From the NCBI GenBank assembly GCA_025531455.1, contig JAMYHL010000135.1:1-52141 (forward strand): a DNA stretch of 52,141 bases, in the 5' to 3' direction. This DNA comes from Apiotrichum sp. Y4204. Taxonomy: Eukaryota > Basidiomycota > Tremellomycetes > Trichosporonales > Trichosporonaceae. Shown here piece by piece: positions 9,312 to 22,208 of the stretch. The notes under the pieces were generated by a model. The model saw nothing but the letters and a program-made list of their open reading frames with translations. It ran no database searches and had not been told where the DNA came from. The position numbers and the translations under genes were made by a program. Numbering within the stretch: position 1 is the stretch's first letter; each line of letters begins with the position of its first letter.

Positions 9312-10157
9312 TCACAGCTCGTCGCCACCATCAAAGCCCATGTCGCTATGCACGTCGTTGTCATTGTCGTTGTCATTGTCGCTCACTTCCCCCTCGGTGC
9401 TGGCCTTGCTACTCACGTCCGAGGTCTCGTCATCGCCAAGGTCGTCGCTGCTGTCATCGTCGTTATCACTGCTGTCGATGTACGTCTTCTTGCCATCCGA
9501 CGAGTCAGAATCGTCATTGCTCTTGACCATCTTGTCCTTCTCATCATCTGTGAACCCTCGGGGTTCAACTACAGTCAGCCAAGCATGCGCGTCTGCCCTT
9601 TACTCACAGGTGCCCTCCTCCCGGTATCTTCCCACAATCCTCTTCACGCCCTCAAACAGCCGCCCTGAAACGCCCACCTCGCACGCGTCCAGGGCGGCGG
9701 CCATCTCCTTTCCAACGGCGAGCAGGTGCTGCAGCTTGGTTGCCTTGTCGCTCACGTTGTCGGCGAGGATATCCTCCACCTCGGCCGCAAGAGCCAGGAC
9801 GTCCTCATCTTTTGGTGCGCGGGAGAACTCTTTTCTGGCGGTACGGAGCTCGTTGTACATTCTTGCATTCATTGCGAGCCACTGCTGTCAGCAAAACAAA
9901 GGGAGGTTCTCACGCACGCGGTAGAGACCAGAGTTGCCGGCATTCCCCTTATCCTTGCCCTTGGCCGTTCTCCAGCTTGCGGCTTTGAGACGAGTGGAAG
10001 GTGGTGGACGGTAGGATTCGGAAAGGGGATAGAGTGAAATGGGGGCAAAGCGAGGGATACCTCTGTGACGAGTAGGCGATGACATGTGCGTGCTGGAGTC
10101 TGAGGTCGTGGACCGTGATTTTGGTGTTGACTTTGTCGACCTAGGTGTGCGTGTCAT
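9312..10157 (-). CDS. Unknown protein, three exons, Asp/Asn-rich C-terminus
   Basis: Exons on the minus strand are 10157-9918, about 9881-9608 and 9568-9312, giving about 256 residues. Donors are GTGCGT and GTGAGT, and the acceptors follow CTGAC closely (CTGACAGCAG, CTGACTGTAG). Phases agree. The N-terminal 80 residues are basic and Ser/Thr/Pro-rich (TRTPRSTKSTPKSRS). Exon 2 encodes a compact helical region (VLALAAEVEDILADNVSDKATKL, then GRLFEGVKRIVGRY). The last exon is very acidic, with SSDNDDDSSDD and a repeated DND run. The basic head and acidic tail suggest a nuclear or chromatin-associated role, but this is inference from composition only. The first acceptor could be 3 nt upstream (CTGACAG) and the second 21 nt downstream (TTCACAG), each keeping frame. 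No family recognised. Confidence 0.7.
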
Positions 10158-10414
10158 GGCTTGCAAGGATCCAACGGAACGTTGTAAAGGTTGTTGAAGA
10201 TACCTGGAAAATGAAAGGAAGAGTGTTTCCTGCTAAGAATATGGTAGTTTCGAGAGATAAGTGGGGGCTGAGGACTAGTCGGGTCAGTCTGGCTGCGTCT
10301 GAGCCTCCAGCGTGTCATGTACCACCCTCAAAATGCTCGCACCAGGCTCGAGGTTGTCATAGATGACGGTCGCCCCAAGAGAAGCACAGTCTCAGATGCG
10401 CGTGCATATTCTTT

Positions 10415-10976
10415 CTAGGTGCTAAGGAACGCCACGACTTTGCGCATCTCCCTGAGTGCGTGCTCGCCGACTTCCACAACGCGGGCCGTGCTCCCAGAAC
10501 GCCCGTCCTCGAGGTCCGCGAGTGCCTTGTCGAGCGCGTCCAGCGCAGGGGTGAGCGTCTCCCTGATCTTCTTGCGCTACGTTCAGCATGACACCCGTAA
10601 AATCTCCACGGCTCACCTGCTGCACGAGGTGATCAAAGATGTACACGCCACCGGTGTCTGGGACGTATTCGAGGTCCGAAAACTCCGAGTGAGGGTCGAC
10701 AGCGGTCTTGGAGGACTTGTGCTTGAACTTGGACTTTGTGGTAAACTTGCGGTTCGACCTGGAGGGAGATGGTGAGGAGGAAGGGGAGGGCGACCTGGAA
10801 GGTGACATGGAGGGGGACTCGGAGGGGGAGGGGGAGCGCCTCGACTTGTGTTTGTCCTTGGTCTTATGTTTGTGTTTCTTCTGAGCGTGTTTGACTGCCG
10901 ATTTGGACTTGTCCCTCGACTTGTGGTGACTCGAACGTCTCGGCGACAAGCCGCGCTTGTGCATTCTGGATGCCAT
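10415..10976 (-). CDS. Small Lys/Ser-rich protein, two exons
   Basis: Exons on the minus strand are 10976-10617 and 10576-10415, with a 40-nt phase-0 intron starting GTGAGC and ending CTGAACGTAG. The product is 173 residues. The first 80 residues are dense in Lys, Arg, His and Ser-Pro (KKHKHKTKDKHKSRR, then repeated SPSPS words), resembling the RS/SP-rich tails of nuclear RNA-binding or splicing-associated proteins. After this comes FSDLEYVPDTGGVYIFDHLV, then an amphipathic helical C-terminus encoded mostly by exon 2 (LTPALDALDKALADLEDG, then EHALREMRKVVAFL). Skipping the splice gives a frame rich in Arg and Gly that looks spurious, which supports the intron. An alternative start is the in-frame ATG four codons downstream. 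The next gene on the same strand begins 257 bp further on. No family recognised. Confidence 0.7.
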
Positions 10977-11447
10977 TGGGATCAGGCCAGGCAAAGAGTG
11001 TGGAGGGAAAGGTGAACGAGATGAGGATAGGCGGTTGATAACAGTGAAGAATGGAATGTTGGAAAGACATGACAGAGCGAGAATAGCAGCTTGCCCAACT
11101 GCAAACACCTACACAGCATGTGGGTTAATGCCAGTGGTAGACGAGAGGGCGAATACACGAGCCGGCTGCAGTTGCTTCTTGCCATTGACGCCACCCCGCG
11201 GCCCGTGGCCCGAACAATCCGCAGGGCTGCTTCGCAAAAGGATCTGTCGTGCCGGAACCAGGACTTCTGACAATCGAGAGGAGTTGTGGGGTGGGCTTCG
11301 AAAGAAGTTGAAGAACAAGAGAGTCAAACCATGCGACTCGTACGCAAAAGGAAGTGACGTCACGCCGGATGAATGCGAGCGAGGTCGAGTGTGGAGATCA
11401 GAGAAGAGAATGATGGTGAGCGAGTGGTCAAAGAAGACGGGATGGAA

Positions 11448-11837
11448 CTAATGCCCCTCGAGCTCGTCAATCAGGGTGGCCAGCTCGGGTGGTGTGCGGT
11501 ATGCAGACACGCTGCCTGCAGTGGAAACGGGTGGCGTAGTGGAGTTTGATGATGTGCTGGCTGTTGCTGTGCTCGCCGCCGTAACCTCTGTGCTCTCCGC
11601 TTCTGGGCTGACGGCTGTGCTTGTCACCAGTGTGGCTGCCTTCTCCGTCTGCTCGACAGCTCCAGCTGCAGCGGCGTTCACGGCCACACTCGATGAGTCT
11701 GGGCTGGCGGCAATCGCTCTGTTTGGATCAAAAAAGTACACCGTGGGCCGGCCAAGGAGACGCGAAAGAAGTGGTGCGTGCGGGACAAGAGGCACGAGGT
11801 CGGATGCGGGTGTGTGTCGAGGCTCGAGAGGGGGCAT
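11448..11837 (-). CDS. Small Ala/Ser/Thr-rich protein, unknown
   Basis: This single frame of 129 residues runs from the ATG at 11837 to the TAG at 11448. The start was chosen because upstream sequence (11840-11960, read on the minus strand) is a pyrimidine-rich leader with repeated CATTCATCC words and translates into nonsense. The protein opens MPPLEPRHTPASDLVPLVPH and has a short hydrophobic patch, RPTVYFFDPNRAIA. It continues as an Ala/Ser/Thr/Val low-complexity region and ends in a short acidic helix (PPELATLIDELEGH). It is the first of four consecutive minus-strand genes next to the 29-kb gene-free region. No known domain is visible. It could have a missed 3' exon, since the stop lies right after the helix. 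Confidence 0.55.
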   Translation of the reverse strand: MPPLEPRHTPASDLVPLVPHAPLLSRLLGRPTVYFFDPNRAIAASPDSSSVAVNAAAAGAVEQTEKAATLVTSTAVSPEAESTEVTAASTATASTSSNSTTPPVSTAGSVSAYRTPPELATLIDELEGH

Positions 11838-14342
11838 TGCAAACGAGATGTGGCCGTCGTGTTGGGTAAAGCTGAAGTCAGGAGGGTGTGAGAGGAAATG
11901 GAGAGTGAAAGAAACGATGAGTGAAAGGTGAATGGATGAATGGATGAAATGGATGAAAGGATGATGACGAGAATGTGAGAACAAGAACACGTCATGTGGA
12001 ACCCTCGAACAGTGTCCATCAGCAAGTACTCGCTGGGGATGCATTTGCATACATGCCACACTGTCTCGAGGCAAGCCGTGAGACAGACTTGCATCAATAC
12101 ACATTGCATAGGGGTTCACAAGGAGCACAAGCTCTACAGGTCTGTGGAACAGTCACCGTGCATACAACATCAGACGTCCAGTGCTCAGAGGGAACCTGCG
12201 AGGTCCAAGCAGCTAACAGAAGAGACATCCATACTTTTCAACTTCATTGCACCAGCCTAAGATGAAGAGCTGACGCAGGGAGTTTATGACCTCTCCTAGA
12301 GACACCCTATGTCGTGCACATGTGAACACGATACAATGATGCCTTGACGGTCATTCATGCCACGAGTCCGGCTTGTTCCTCCCTTCGTAAAGGCTGGCAT
12401 TGCGCTCAGTCACTAAACCGACGGCTTACGATATAGATATGGATGTGGACAATTCAAATAAACATCAGCACAAGCCAGCTACAAGCCGCTCCCACCCAAG
12501 CAATCATCCAGCTGGATGGTGCAAATTGTAGGTCTACACGTAACGTTCGACGCTATCACCTTTAAGACTAGGCAACGCACTTGCTAAACAAAAGGGCTAC
12601 GACGAGTCTAGGACAAAGCACGTTCACGGCAGCCGGGCAGTATCTCCAGAGCTTGCAGCTACTCTGCTAATGACAGCAGAGGCTACCGGATAGCATGGAG
12701 AATGAGACTGACATGGCAACACCTGGTGGCATGGCAACATAACGCTTAGTCTGGACAACATTGCTCTGCATCACTCCAACTCCAAGGCGGTTGTTCCGAG
12801 AAGCTATGCTAAGAATGCCGGCTCTTGATATCTGAAGATAAGCACCAGACTTGAGCTATGTTATGACACCGTATGCACCACAAACCCAAACAAGACGACA
12901 GTTTTGGCACGCCGTAAAGGTCAGTTGCCTGGCATTTGAAAGCTGGTGTGGTGCGTGGCGCCGGCAGTGGCAATGGTTATGAAGATTACCGATGTCGTGC
13001 AAACGCGAAACGCAGGCTCTCGTAGAAGCCCCAGAAACGCACTGCAAGAAATGGCAAAAGATTCTGGTAGAAGACAAGCCAATGTACAAATCATTGTCAG
13101 CGATTAGCAAACTTCCGAGGAAATCTGAAAGCCTGGGGCAGCAATAAAGATAGCTTACCGTATAGGACACCGAGCCCTGCACCTAACAGCTTGGCTCACT
13201 CTTTGTGTTGTGCAGTACATTCTTGCTGTCAGAGCCGATGGAGTGTTGACTGCTCAAGGACACCAGTTGAGTAGCGACAATAGGGAGGTGAGCCAAAATC
13301 GCCCTCCTTGTCGGCACGCAATTGCAGCTAGGAGACATTTCGAATGGGCACAGCAAAACGAAGCATCCAATCAAGCAAACGAGTTCAAAACCCCGCGCGG
13401 GCAAAAATAAGCCGGTATGCCAGCCTGGCAATACTTAAACTCTGGTCAGAGTTGGACATGGCAGCCCAACAGCTGCTTAAGCAGAACAGCACAGGGCATG
13501 GCAGACCGCCAGAAGCGCGACTGGGCATTCTAAAACTTCGTCTTGTCACACCAACGTGGGAGAACAGCTGTCTGCAAAAAAGCAGACGCCTGTTCTGTTG
13601 AGCCACTGGACACTGGCCAACACCGAACAACTGCCCTGGTTTTGGGAAAGGCAAACGACAGGTGTCAGGTCAAACTCAAAGGGAAGGGGGCTGGAATAGA
13701 ACAGAGCAACACGCTTTGGATATGGATGGAAGAGCCCTTACCCCCTTTGCAAACAGGGACAGGCCACTGTTGAAGAGCAGATCTCTGGCCTTTTCGATTA
13801 GGCAAGTTAACACTCGCCAGCTTGAGATTGGGTTTACATTCCAACATAAGCTGCCTGAAAGGGGTTACTGGAAGCCAGGGCATGGCAATCCCATCATCTT
13901 GAATGTCAACATGGAGTGACCAAATGGTTTGACGACAACAAAAGTTGGTGTGACAAGCGTGATTGTGTGGGCCAAGCACCAAGGCTGCCGTTCCAACGCG
14001 GGACGTGAAGAGTTGCCCTTCCATTATCAAGAAGCAGTGCCATGCATCCAAGCTTTCGGGTCTATTGCCATGTTAACTTTACACAAAGCTGCAATGCCAA
14101 GTCGTGCTGAGGCGGGACGGCAGTGATGAGTTGCTATGCCAACCTTCTCGGCTGTGTCGCCACTACTCGTGTGGGTTTACGTCGCCCTCTCTTAATGCAT
14201 TGAGAAACATTGCTATGCCTCAAGCTCTCAGTTTAGTGCGTACTGCCCAGCAGTTGTCTCGTCGTCTGTTGGTGTTGAAAAACTAGGTCTGAAATTGAAT
14301 CACGCCGGGTAACAATCAATTCCTGAGCCCGTCATTCAACTT

Positions 14343-14946
14343 GCGAACGATAGATTTTGGTGTAGATGGATCCCGGCCGGGCCCGGCCAGCTTGCAGCCA
14401 ACATCAACTTTCCGGACCCGTTGATACCATGCATCTCTACGACATTTCCCAACGTTGCGAACGATAGAAACTCAGGATTATGGTTCGGTAACCACCATTT
14501 CTCACTGCAGGGGTACAGCATCCACTGGGATGAGCATGGCTACGGGTGCCATCATCCTCTTCTTTCCCAATCCACCATCGCCCTCCGGCAATGTCTTGCC
14601 TGAGCGTTGCCATGTCATGCATGCTCTTGTACGGCGAAAGTTCTAGCTCCACGCTCTACAATGTCTTGGCCCGCATAAGGGTGCTTTGCATACATGCTCC
14701 GGTCATAATTGCATCCCAGTGTTACCTGCTGGATTGTAGCCATATCGCGCTACTCTTGTTGCCTTTGGTTGCTATTGTCTTCCCGCCAGAAGTACATTGA
14801 GATGCCTTCATTGTTTGGAATGTCGGGACTTCTCAGAGGCAAGGCGGTATGTTGCCAGCTTGCCAGTATCCCCGTGCATGGAATTGTGGGTAGTTGTGTT
14901 GTCCTGCCAGCCATTTCCAATCTGCGAACGATAGATCGAACGATAG
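14343..14946 (+). repeat. GCGAACGATAG word cluster
   Basis: The 11-mer GCGAACGATAG occurs at 14343-14353, 14457-14467 and 14924-14934. A fourth CGAACGATAG follows at 14937-14946. All are on the plus strand within about 600 bp. The reverse complement recurs at 37583-37885. The function is unknown; it could be a protein-binding site or a remnant of a repeat family. Confidence 0.7.
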
Positions 14947-16130
14947 ATTCAAAAATATTAAAGGGGGACCCTCGCCCAGTCTTTCCAGACAGCATTACGG
15001 ATCCCTATCATTCCGGCACTGCAGTCCTGCAGGACGCCGACCACGTCTTGCGTTGCCATGGGCTGCGGGAGCCGTCATGTCCTCTAGTCCGCTGCCTTCT
15101 CAAAATGCGCTGAACTGCTGCAAGGTTGATACCCCAATCCATTGTACACTCCCGGTCGCTTTGGTTTCCCATTGTCGAGCATCATAATGAGGACATCAAC
15201 CCTGCCCGAGGTTCGATTGGACCGCGTCTGGTGTTGCCCTCTCATGAGATGCTATAGCTGGCTGGGCTCCATTCCCCCACACCTTAAAAATATCCTGCAA
15301 TGTCCAGTATGACCTTGGCTTGCCCTGCCATGCAGCTCACGAGGCAGCGAAATGGGAACTTTTGCGGGACGAGAGCACATCGTGCGCACTTCATTCCAAA
15401 ACGGTTGACAAGAAACACTTGGCCAGTTTGTCTGAAAAGACTAGCAAAGCAACTATTCCTTTGGTTGTATGTTAGCTACACGTTGACAGTTTGCCAAACC
15501 GCCAGGATGCCAGGTCAGGACGCTGCTACCAACTGCACCAGGCGGCCAAGGGGTCTAATCGCTTCTAGATTGCTACTTGCTATCTCGGCAGCTTGTGGCG
15601 TGCTTTGCAACGCGCAATCACCAGACGAGGGTGGGATAGCTGCTCATCCCTTTTCCTTCCACCCGGTGCTCTGCTGAATGTTCAGCCCTTTGGTCTAGAC
15701 TGAAGCACGCAGTTTGGACAGCGAGCAGTCGCAGACCATAGGTTGCCTTGCTAATCCGACTTTGTAGCACTCAGGCAACCTATCGATGGGGTTACTCTTG
15801 CATTGGACGCTTGACAAGCGAAAGACTTCTCTCTTTGCACTGACATGTACTCGTTGGCCTGCTTCAAGTACAACACGCTTGGCGAGAACACTGGCGCCCA
15901 CTTTTCCTGTGACGCGTGTGATTTCTTTCTCTGCCCTGGACCACTGACTGATGATGCACCAAACACAGAGTTCGAATCCACCCCACGCAATGTTTTATTA
16001 TCACAAGCGGATACTCTACTGCCCTCCAGATGCCAGCTCATACAATTATCGCTCTTAGATTTTAGATCTTGGATCTTGGATGCATCTATTCTACTTACCA
16101 GACACCAGCATGTCAGAAGAGACAAACGAT

Positions 16131-16157
16131 GCAATGCAATGCAATGCAATGCAATGC
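16131..16157 (+). repeat. (GCAAT)n microsatellite
   Basis: Five perfect copies of GCAAT are followed by GCCAT. Similar GCAAT and GCATT words are scattered through the surrounding gene-free region. Confidence 0.95.
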
Positions 16158-16280
16158 CATCCGTGTGCGATGACGTCACAACCCTCAACGCCGCTCTGCA
16201 GCAGCAGCAACGCGGACAGGAGACAGAGTTACGTAAAGTCCACTCGTTCACCACACAAACAACCACGACAAAACACGACG

Positions 16281-16346
16281 ATCCATCCATCCATCCATTC
16301 TTCTTTCTCATCATCATCATCCTCATCTTCATCATCATCCCACGTC
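16281..16346 (+). repeat. (ATCC)n and (ATC)n tract with unique flank
   Basis: Four to five ATCC units are followed by TTCTTTC and a run of ATC triplets. The tract ends in CATCATCATCCCACGTCT. That 18-mer, including the non-repetitive CCACGTCT tail, recurs in inverted orientation at about 28926-28943, next to a comparable ATC tract. Confidence 0.85.
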
Positions 16347-17913
16347 TTGCATCCACAGCATCCACTCTACCAATGCCAATGCCAAGCCTAGCTAGCAGTG
16401 TACAGCGACATGGCATCCTGTGATGGGTAGCTACAACCTTCAAGGTAAGCCCATTCCTGGCTCATCGCGGTCTGCTAGGCTCACCTGTCCAGAGCATGAC
16501 CCATATTGCCCTGCCGACAGCAGTCGGGTGTTGATTCTAAAGCATATCGCCATTTCAAACCCTTTTCAATCTCGCACAGCAGACAAGGCCACAATGCGAG
16601 CTCGATTCGAACGACGTTCAGCATGACGAGCCCTCGCGAGTCGCCCTACACGATCGGTATGGTCAAGGATGGCCACCGCAGCAGCCACGAACAGCCTTCA
16701 GGACTCTGCTCCCCTGCGTGCAATATCCGCAATCTTTGCGTACTTGCAATGTCGTGCGCTATCAACTCTGCTGACGTGCAATGCTCTGCCATGGTGAGTC
16801 CAGCCTCGGCCATACTCGCTGATCCTGCAGGTTTTGCATCGTTCGCCAGACGCGTAGACAAGTGTCTTCCCGCGTTCCCATCTCAACCTAAGCGACATTC
16901 CTTTCCTCTCTCTCTACCGATTGCTTGCCATGCTTCCAATCAAACCACCCGTCTCTCGACATGTCACGTTTTGACTTTGGGGAAGATTCACGAAACCTTA
17001 AGACTCCTTCCGATCACGGTGGTGTTCTCCAGCTGCGTCGATGACATTCTTCCTTGTGAGACACTGCATCTTATCCCAACTGCAGAACAATCGACAAAGG
17101 CTTACCATGCTTCTTCTCATGATGACATATGTGGTGGCCACTAAGTCTCGATGACCTTGGCTGGACTTATCTTTGTAAGCACCCTTGGAAATAGCTAGCT
17201 GACGACAGACAACGCTTCGTCTCTGCCAGCACAACTCCACTGTCTGCCATGCGAAGAAGCTTTGACATTATCTGCTATTGGTGTGTGGTTGCTTTAGGCT
17301 GAGCTGATCAGGCAGCTATCTATCGTCTCATCTCTGTGCTCGGGTCAACAAAGTTAACCCTCTCGCTCTGTTGATGTGCACCGGTGGTTGTTTTGCCGCC
17401 AAGGCCCCAAGCGATCCAAGCCTGCCTTCAACACCCAATCTTCATCTTTCCGACCTTCAACTTGGCAGTCATTGTGGTGCCATGCCATGTGCCAGACGTC
17501 CCAGGCAGTATTGGTCATGGCCATGCAACATGGTCTAGTTTCCCAGCGCCTTTGTTCAGTGCTCGCTGCTCTGGTGAGTTGCTCTTTCTATGCCAAGCTG
17601 ACCAAAGCTCTCCTGTCGACCTGTGTCACTCGTCCGACTTCCATTGCCTCCGTGCCTCCGTCGACTCATGGCAATCTTTGGCCGTATGTGGTCTGACTAT
17701 CATCCTGCGAGGCGTTGCCCAAACTCTCCTCTCAACATCCAGTCTACATCATTGCCCCCTCACGGCCTTCCCAAACCGGTCGCCAGGTCTTCCACTCCTA
17801 TTCCAGTGGCGGCTCTACTGATCGCGTCACAACACACGGCATCAACAAGCCAAAAGCAAGCAGCTTAGGACATTATTGTTCCTCCATCGCGTATTCAACC
17901 CTTACGATCGGGC

Positions 17914-18050
17914 CGTTCTCTCATTGCTTCTTTCGCCCCTCTACCCTTCCCTCATCCCGCCATTCTTTCCTTCTCCACCTCCCCGTCATTCTTCCCTTCT
18001 CCACCTCTTGTCGACATCTGCTCGATCTCTTTGCGTTATCTTCAACGTTG
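17914..18050 (+). other. Orphan pyrimidine-rich tract
   Basis: The tract is almost purely C/T for over 100 bp, with TTCTCC and CTCTACC words. It is the same kind of sequence that leads into real genes in this window. The first ATG after it (in GACATGCATG) opens a frame of only 19 codons, so no gene follows. It may be a relic promoter or leader, a start site for a non-coding transcript, or simple low-complexity DNA. Confidence 0.5.
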
Positions 18051-21000
18051 CCAGCCTCGATCTTCGAAACGACATGCATGTTCGTCGACTCTCTGCGAAA
18101 GAATCGACTCACGCTCTTGCATCCGAGACATGACCCTCGTTTCTGTGAGAGCAAGGGGAACGACAGACCCCCGTCAGTCCTGCCCGGTTAACCGGCAGCC
18201 CAGGACCTGGCAGCCCGTTCACTTCATATATTGGACACAGCACATTCGGTCGGGCATGCAACTACATGTACGTGATGAACAGATTACGGCCTGACATCCC
18301 TGCTCGTTAACTCCAAGGTGCAACCATCAGCCTCCGTTCAAGACTAACCCTCAACGGATACAGGTCCTGTCACTGTAAGACCACCTGTTCTCGAAGAACG
18401 CACGCTGCTGACCACCCTGACTTTTCTCGCGTGCCCCACACGTCGACATGGGGTCTCACTGACCGTGGCATGACATCTTCACCCCAGGCTTAGGCTGGGT
18501 ACCCAGAGGCCACTACTACAGCCCCACGGTCGCACGCAATTCACGCAGTTTATCCCAACCGCAGCCTGGACAATCTTACACTTCGGTTAGAACAAGTCAT
18601 TCCGGATGGCAACACATGTCAGCATGGAATCCATCATAACTGGGGCAGGACATGGAAGCTATCCATGAGAGGACAACTTTCGACTTGTGACGTGGCAGAT
18701 GATTGACATGGCAGATTATTGAAGCTATTGGCAGGACACAAGAAACCTACAGAATCACTGACAACTGGACAATGGACCGTGATACGACGCACACACTAAG
18801 AGTAGACAAGCACAGCCTCTCGAGCAAGACCAGACAAAGCAAACCGAACAGGATGCAAGATCAGGCAGACCCAGTTTGAACATTTACAAAAGATAACAAC
18901 GCCAGGGAATGGACGTCCTCCAGCTGACCAGTGCCGAAGCCCCGACGCACAACCAGGACACTCAAGACAGCCACAATCAAACCATTCACGCTCTTCACGG
19001 CTCATTCCCCAGTTTACTCTGCTGTAATGCAAGTCCCTCCGATCGTCGCTCAGAGGACAGGTCATCGCATGGATCATCCATGATGTCCTGGCTGGCCAGC
19101 AAAGGCTATGACAAAGCAACATCTGATGTTGAATAGCAGTGTGGCCAAGTACCGGTGGCACGCAATGCACATTCAGCTTCGACACGCTGTGATGATGTTT
19201 GGTCTGCTCCACACGTCTTTCAGGCCGAATCATCTGATTTGACATCATGATGTATGCCCAGGAAAGGCTAAAACGGCCCAGGGCAAGACATTGCAACGTC
19301 ACCGTGTCCATCCGGCTCTCGTTTCTGCTTAACCTCTGCAAGACTGACTCTTGCTGAGTTGCCTCGCTTGTGACCTGGTCACTCTCTTGCTCAGCTCGTT
19401 TGACACAACACTGCCTGCAGTATGACTCCTGCAGCTTACGCGTTCCCCACTACTGCGACGTGGCGGCAAGACAGAGAGCATTGAGATAACATATCGGAAC
19501 CAGGGAATTCAGTACGGCTGACCGTGATTGAGACCACGGCAGAGTTACATCACGCCGGTTGAGACATGGCATAACATACTATGCAGGGCATGATATACCG
19601 GCGGGGCAAGGCATCCCAAACCACATGTCACTGCATAGGTAGGTAACGCTGACTCGCTTACAGCACAGCAGACCTGACAAAGCTGTGGACTCGAACAACC
19701 TTGTCAGTGGATCACGAGCTGCCTATACGACACCGGCTTCTGGCACATCAACAAAATGGTCTCCCTTCAAACCGTTGAGCAAGAGCCGGGCAATGAAACC
19801 CACAGACAGGTCAGCCATAACGGGCATCTTCCTGCAATGCACGAACACTGGACAAGGCCAGAGTATCACAATTGAATAGAAAGTGCACTCTTGCCAATGT
19901 AGTGCGCAGATCGCGATGCCAACCACATTGTCGAGCACAACAGTTCTCGCATCCAGTCCAGAATGAGACTGGTGCTGTCTACAGTCAAGCACGGTTCACT
20001 AACCCGTGCTCTGTAACGCATGGATGAGCTCTTCGGCAATACATGCATGTATGCATATGGATGCTAACTATGCAGTAGACGATGCAGCCAGAAACCCTAT
20101 GTCGTCACGATCTCCATTGTCCACTGTGCTTCTGGATCCACTGCACTGCATCGCTGACTGCTCACTTAGCCTGCCTCGTATGCCATCTCCGCAAAGCCGA
20201 ACAAAGCTGCACATAGTCACGCAGACAATACAAGCATATGCATATAGGGGATGTGAATGCTGATTGTTCTGCCATCCATGCCGTGTCTCAGTCTTGCCTG
20301 CAGTGTTTGTCCATTGTCCTGCAAGACACAGTGTGGATTCGCAGATTGGCTCCAGCCCTTCAGCGTTCATCCATCGTCCTTTCTGCTATACAAGTCCTCG
20401 TTGGGGACAACAGTCTACACCACATCATGCATCCGACTCTTCTCTCCTCATCTCCGTTTGACCTCTCGCGTAAACTTACAGAACTCGTTCAACGCGCCGT
20501 GTCAACACAATTACCACGACCTGCGACTGACAGTGAGCTCCGATACATCTCGCACTCCCCTTTGTCAATTCCCATCCGTGAATCTGACGATCACACCGCA
20601 ACACAACACGCTGTCCGAACCAGAGACTTTCACAATTCTTACGCATCAACACCATCCTCTTCCGAAAGCCAGGCTTCCCGTGCTCTACAAACTGGAACTC
20701 TCAGCCTGCTCTGTCAGCCATCCACTTTGGCCAAGCATGCCGAAATGCTGCTATCACGCGTACTGCCAAGCTGCGCCCCGCGGACGACGCGTCATCACCA
20801 GTCACTTATCGACGTCGAGGTTTGATCTTGAGCAAGCCCCTCCATGCCCTGCCATCCATTCCTATGCCGTGCCCTTGAAGAGCTCGTCTGACCTGTGCTT
20901 TATCTTCATTGGGCTGCCTATGGTTGACCCGTATTGCCCGACATTCTCACGTTGAATACCTGCATCGCCGAGAGCACCCTGATTGCGAAGCACTGGCTGT

Positions 21001-21568
21001 CTTCGGTCAGCTTGTGCAAAGGGATCACCGATTCACAGTTCAGTGCCATCGCGAACGAGAAGTCGTGCGTAGCATTGACTGTCTTGGCTTCAGCATCTGA
21101 GCTAGGCAGTCACCGGCCAGACACAGTTTGCTGCAATCTCCAACTGTCATGCCATTGTTCTCGTATAATGTCCCTCTGTCTCCTTTGCTTGTGCGGTCTT
21201 CCATCTGCTGGACGTGCAAACCTTGCCGACTACCCTGTCTACACATGATGAAATCAAGGCATTCAAGTTCTCCGTCCATTGCAGACAGCACGATGCATTG
21301 TTTTGTCTTCCCGAGTAAGGCAATCCTTCGAGCTGGGCCTCGCTGCCCAAAGTCTGTCAATCTCGACTGCTTGAGCTGACAGCGCCGATCCCGTGGGTCG
21401 AGCTCATCTTGCCATGGCAGTCGCTCTTACCAAACCGCTTCGCTTGTGCTGCGGTTGCCGTGCTACGCTCGAGCTGCTACGATGTCTGAAACGAGCAACC
21501 ATGTTGAATGCATCCCATCTTGTGTCTCTGCTGCAGCCATTGCATCGTTAAAGTGTTGCCTTGCGTAG

Positions 21569-21570
<2 letters not shown>

Positions 21571-21615
<45 letters not shown>

Positions 21616-21630
21616 TCTCTCTCCCTCCCC
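21571..21630 (+). repeat. (TC)n microsatellite
   Basis: About 28 TC units are interrupted once by CTG at about 21601 and run out into CCCTCCCC. It lies inside the gene-free region and has no associated open frame. Confidence 0.97.
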
Positions 21631-22208
21631 GGTCAACTTGCTTCTCGCCGATCGGGATTTCCAGTCGGTCCAGTCAACCCGACGTCATCCCATGCTTTGC
21701 ACTGCAATTATAACTATCCCAAACGATAGCAGACCATGAATTGCATCGCACCCATCGCATCCACTGCATGAGTTTGGCAATGCATCTCTCGTTGCAGCTT
21801 TCAGCTTGCAGTTTGCAGCTCTGCTCTGTATGCATCTTGGATGCAGTTCTGTAGAGATGACTGCTCCGGACTGTCTCCTCCTCGATGCTTGGCAAGCTTT
21901 TGCGCATTGGCACTCGTCGTCTGTATTGCACAGCTTTGATCGGCACAATGATCACCCCTCAAAGAGATGAGTAAACTCCAGTCAATCGTTCTCGGAGGAC
22001 CACCGACACTGACAACATCCATCCCCATGCCATCCATCCATGCATGTAAAAGTGGTATCGTCATACGGGTGAGCATGTCATCTCACCCACTGGCAACACT
22101 GCATAGCATGCATAATGAGCTCGTTGCACACACTTGCATGGGTATGCTGCTATTTATCTGACGGTCCGATGGGAGTCTTTGCAATGCACATTCTCAGCCG
22201 GTGATCAT

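Noticed and set aside
8962..9924. 320-codon plus-strand frame rich in Ser/Leu
   Set aside because: It is largely antisense to the three-exon minus-strand gene (10157-9312). The Ser/Leu runs mirror the Asp/Asn repeat of that gene, whose introns are phase-consistent.
15960..15990. tRNA-like B-box (GAGTTCGAATCC)
   Set aside because: The flanking bases do not pair into a T-stem and no matching A-box or acceptor stem is present. A few other TTCGA matches fail in the same way. A tRNAscan run would settle it.
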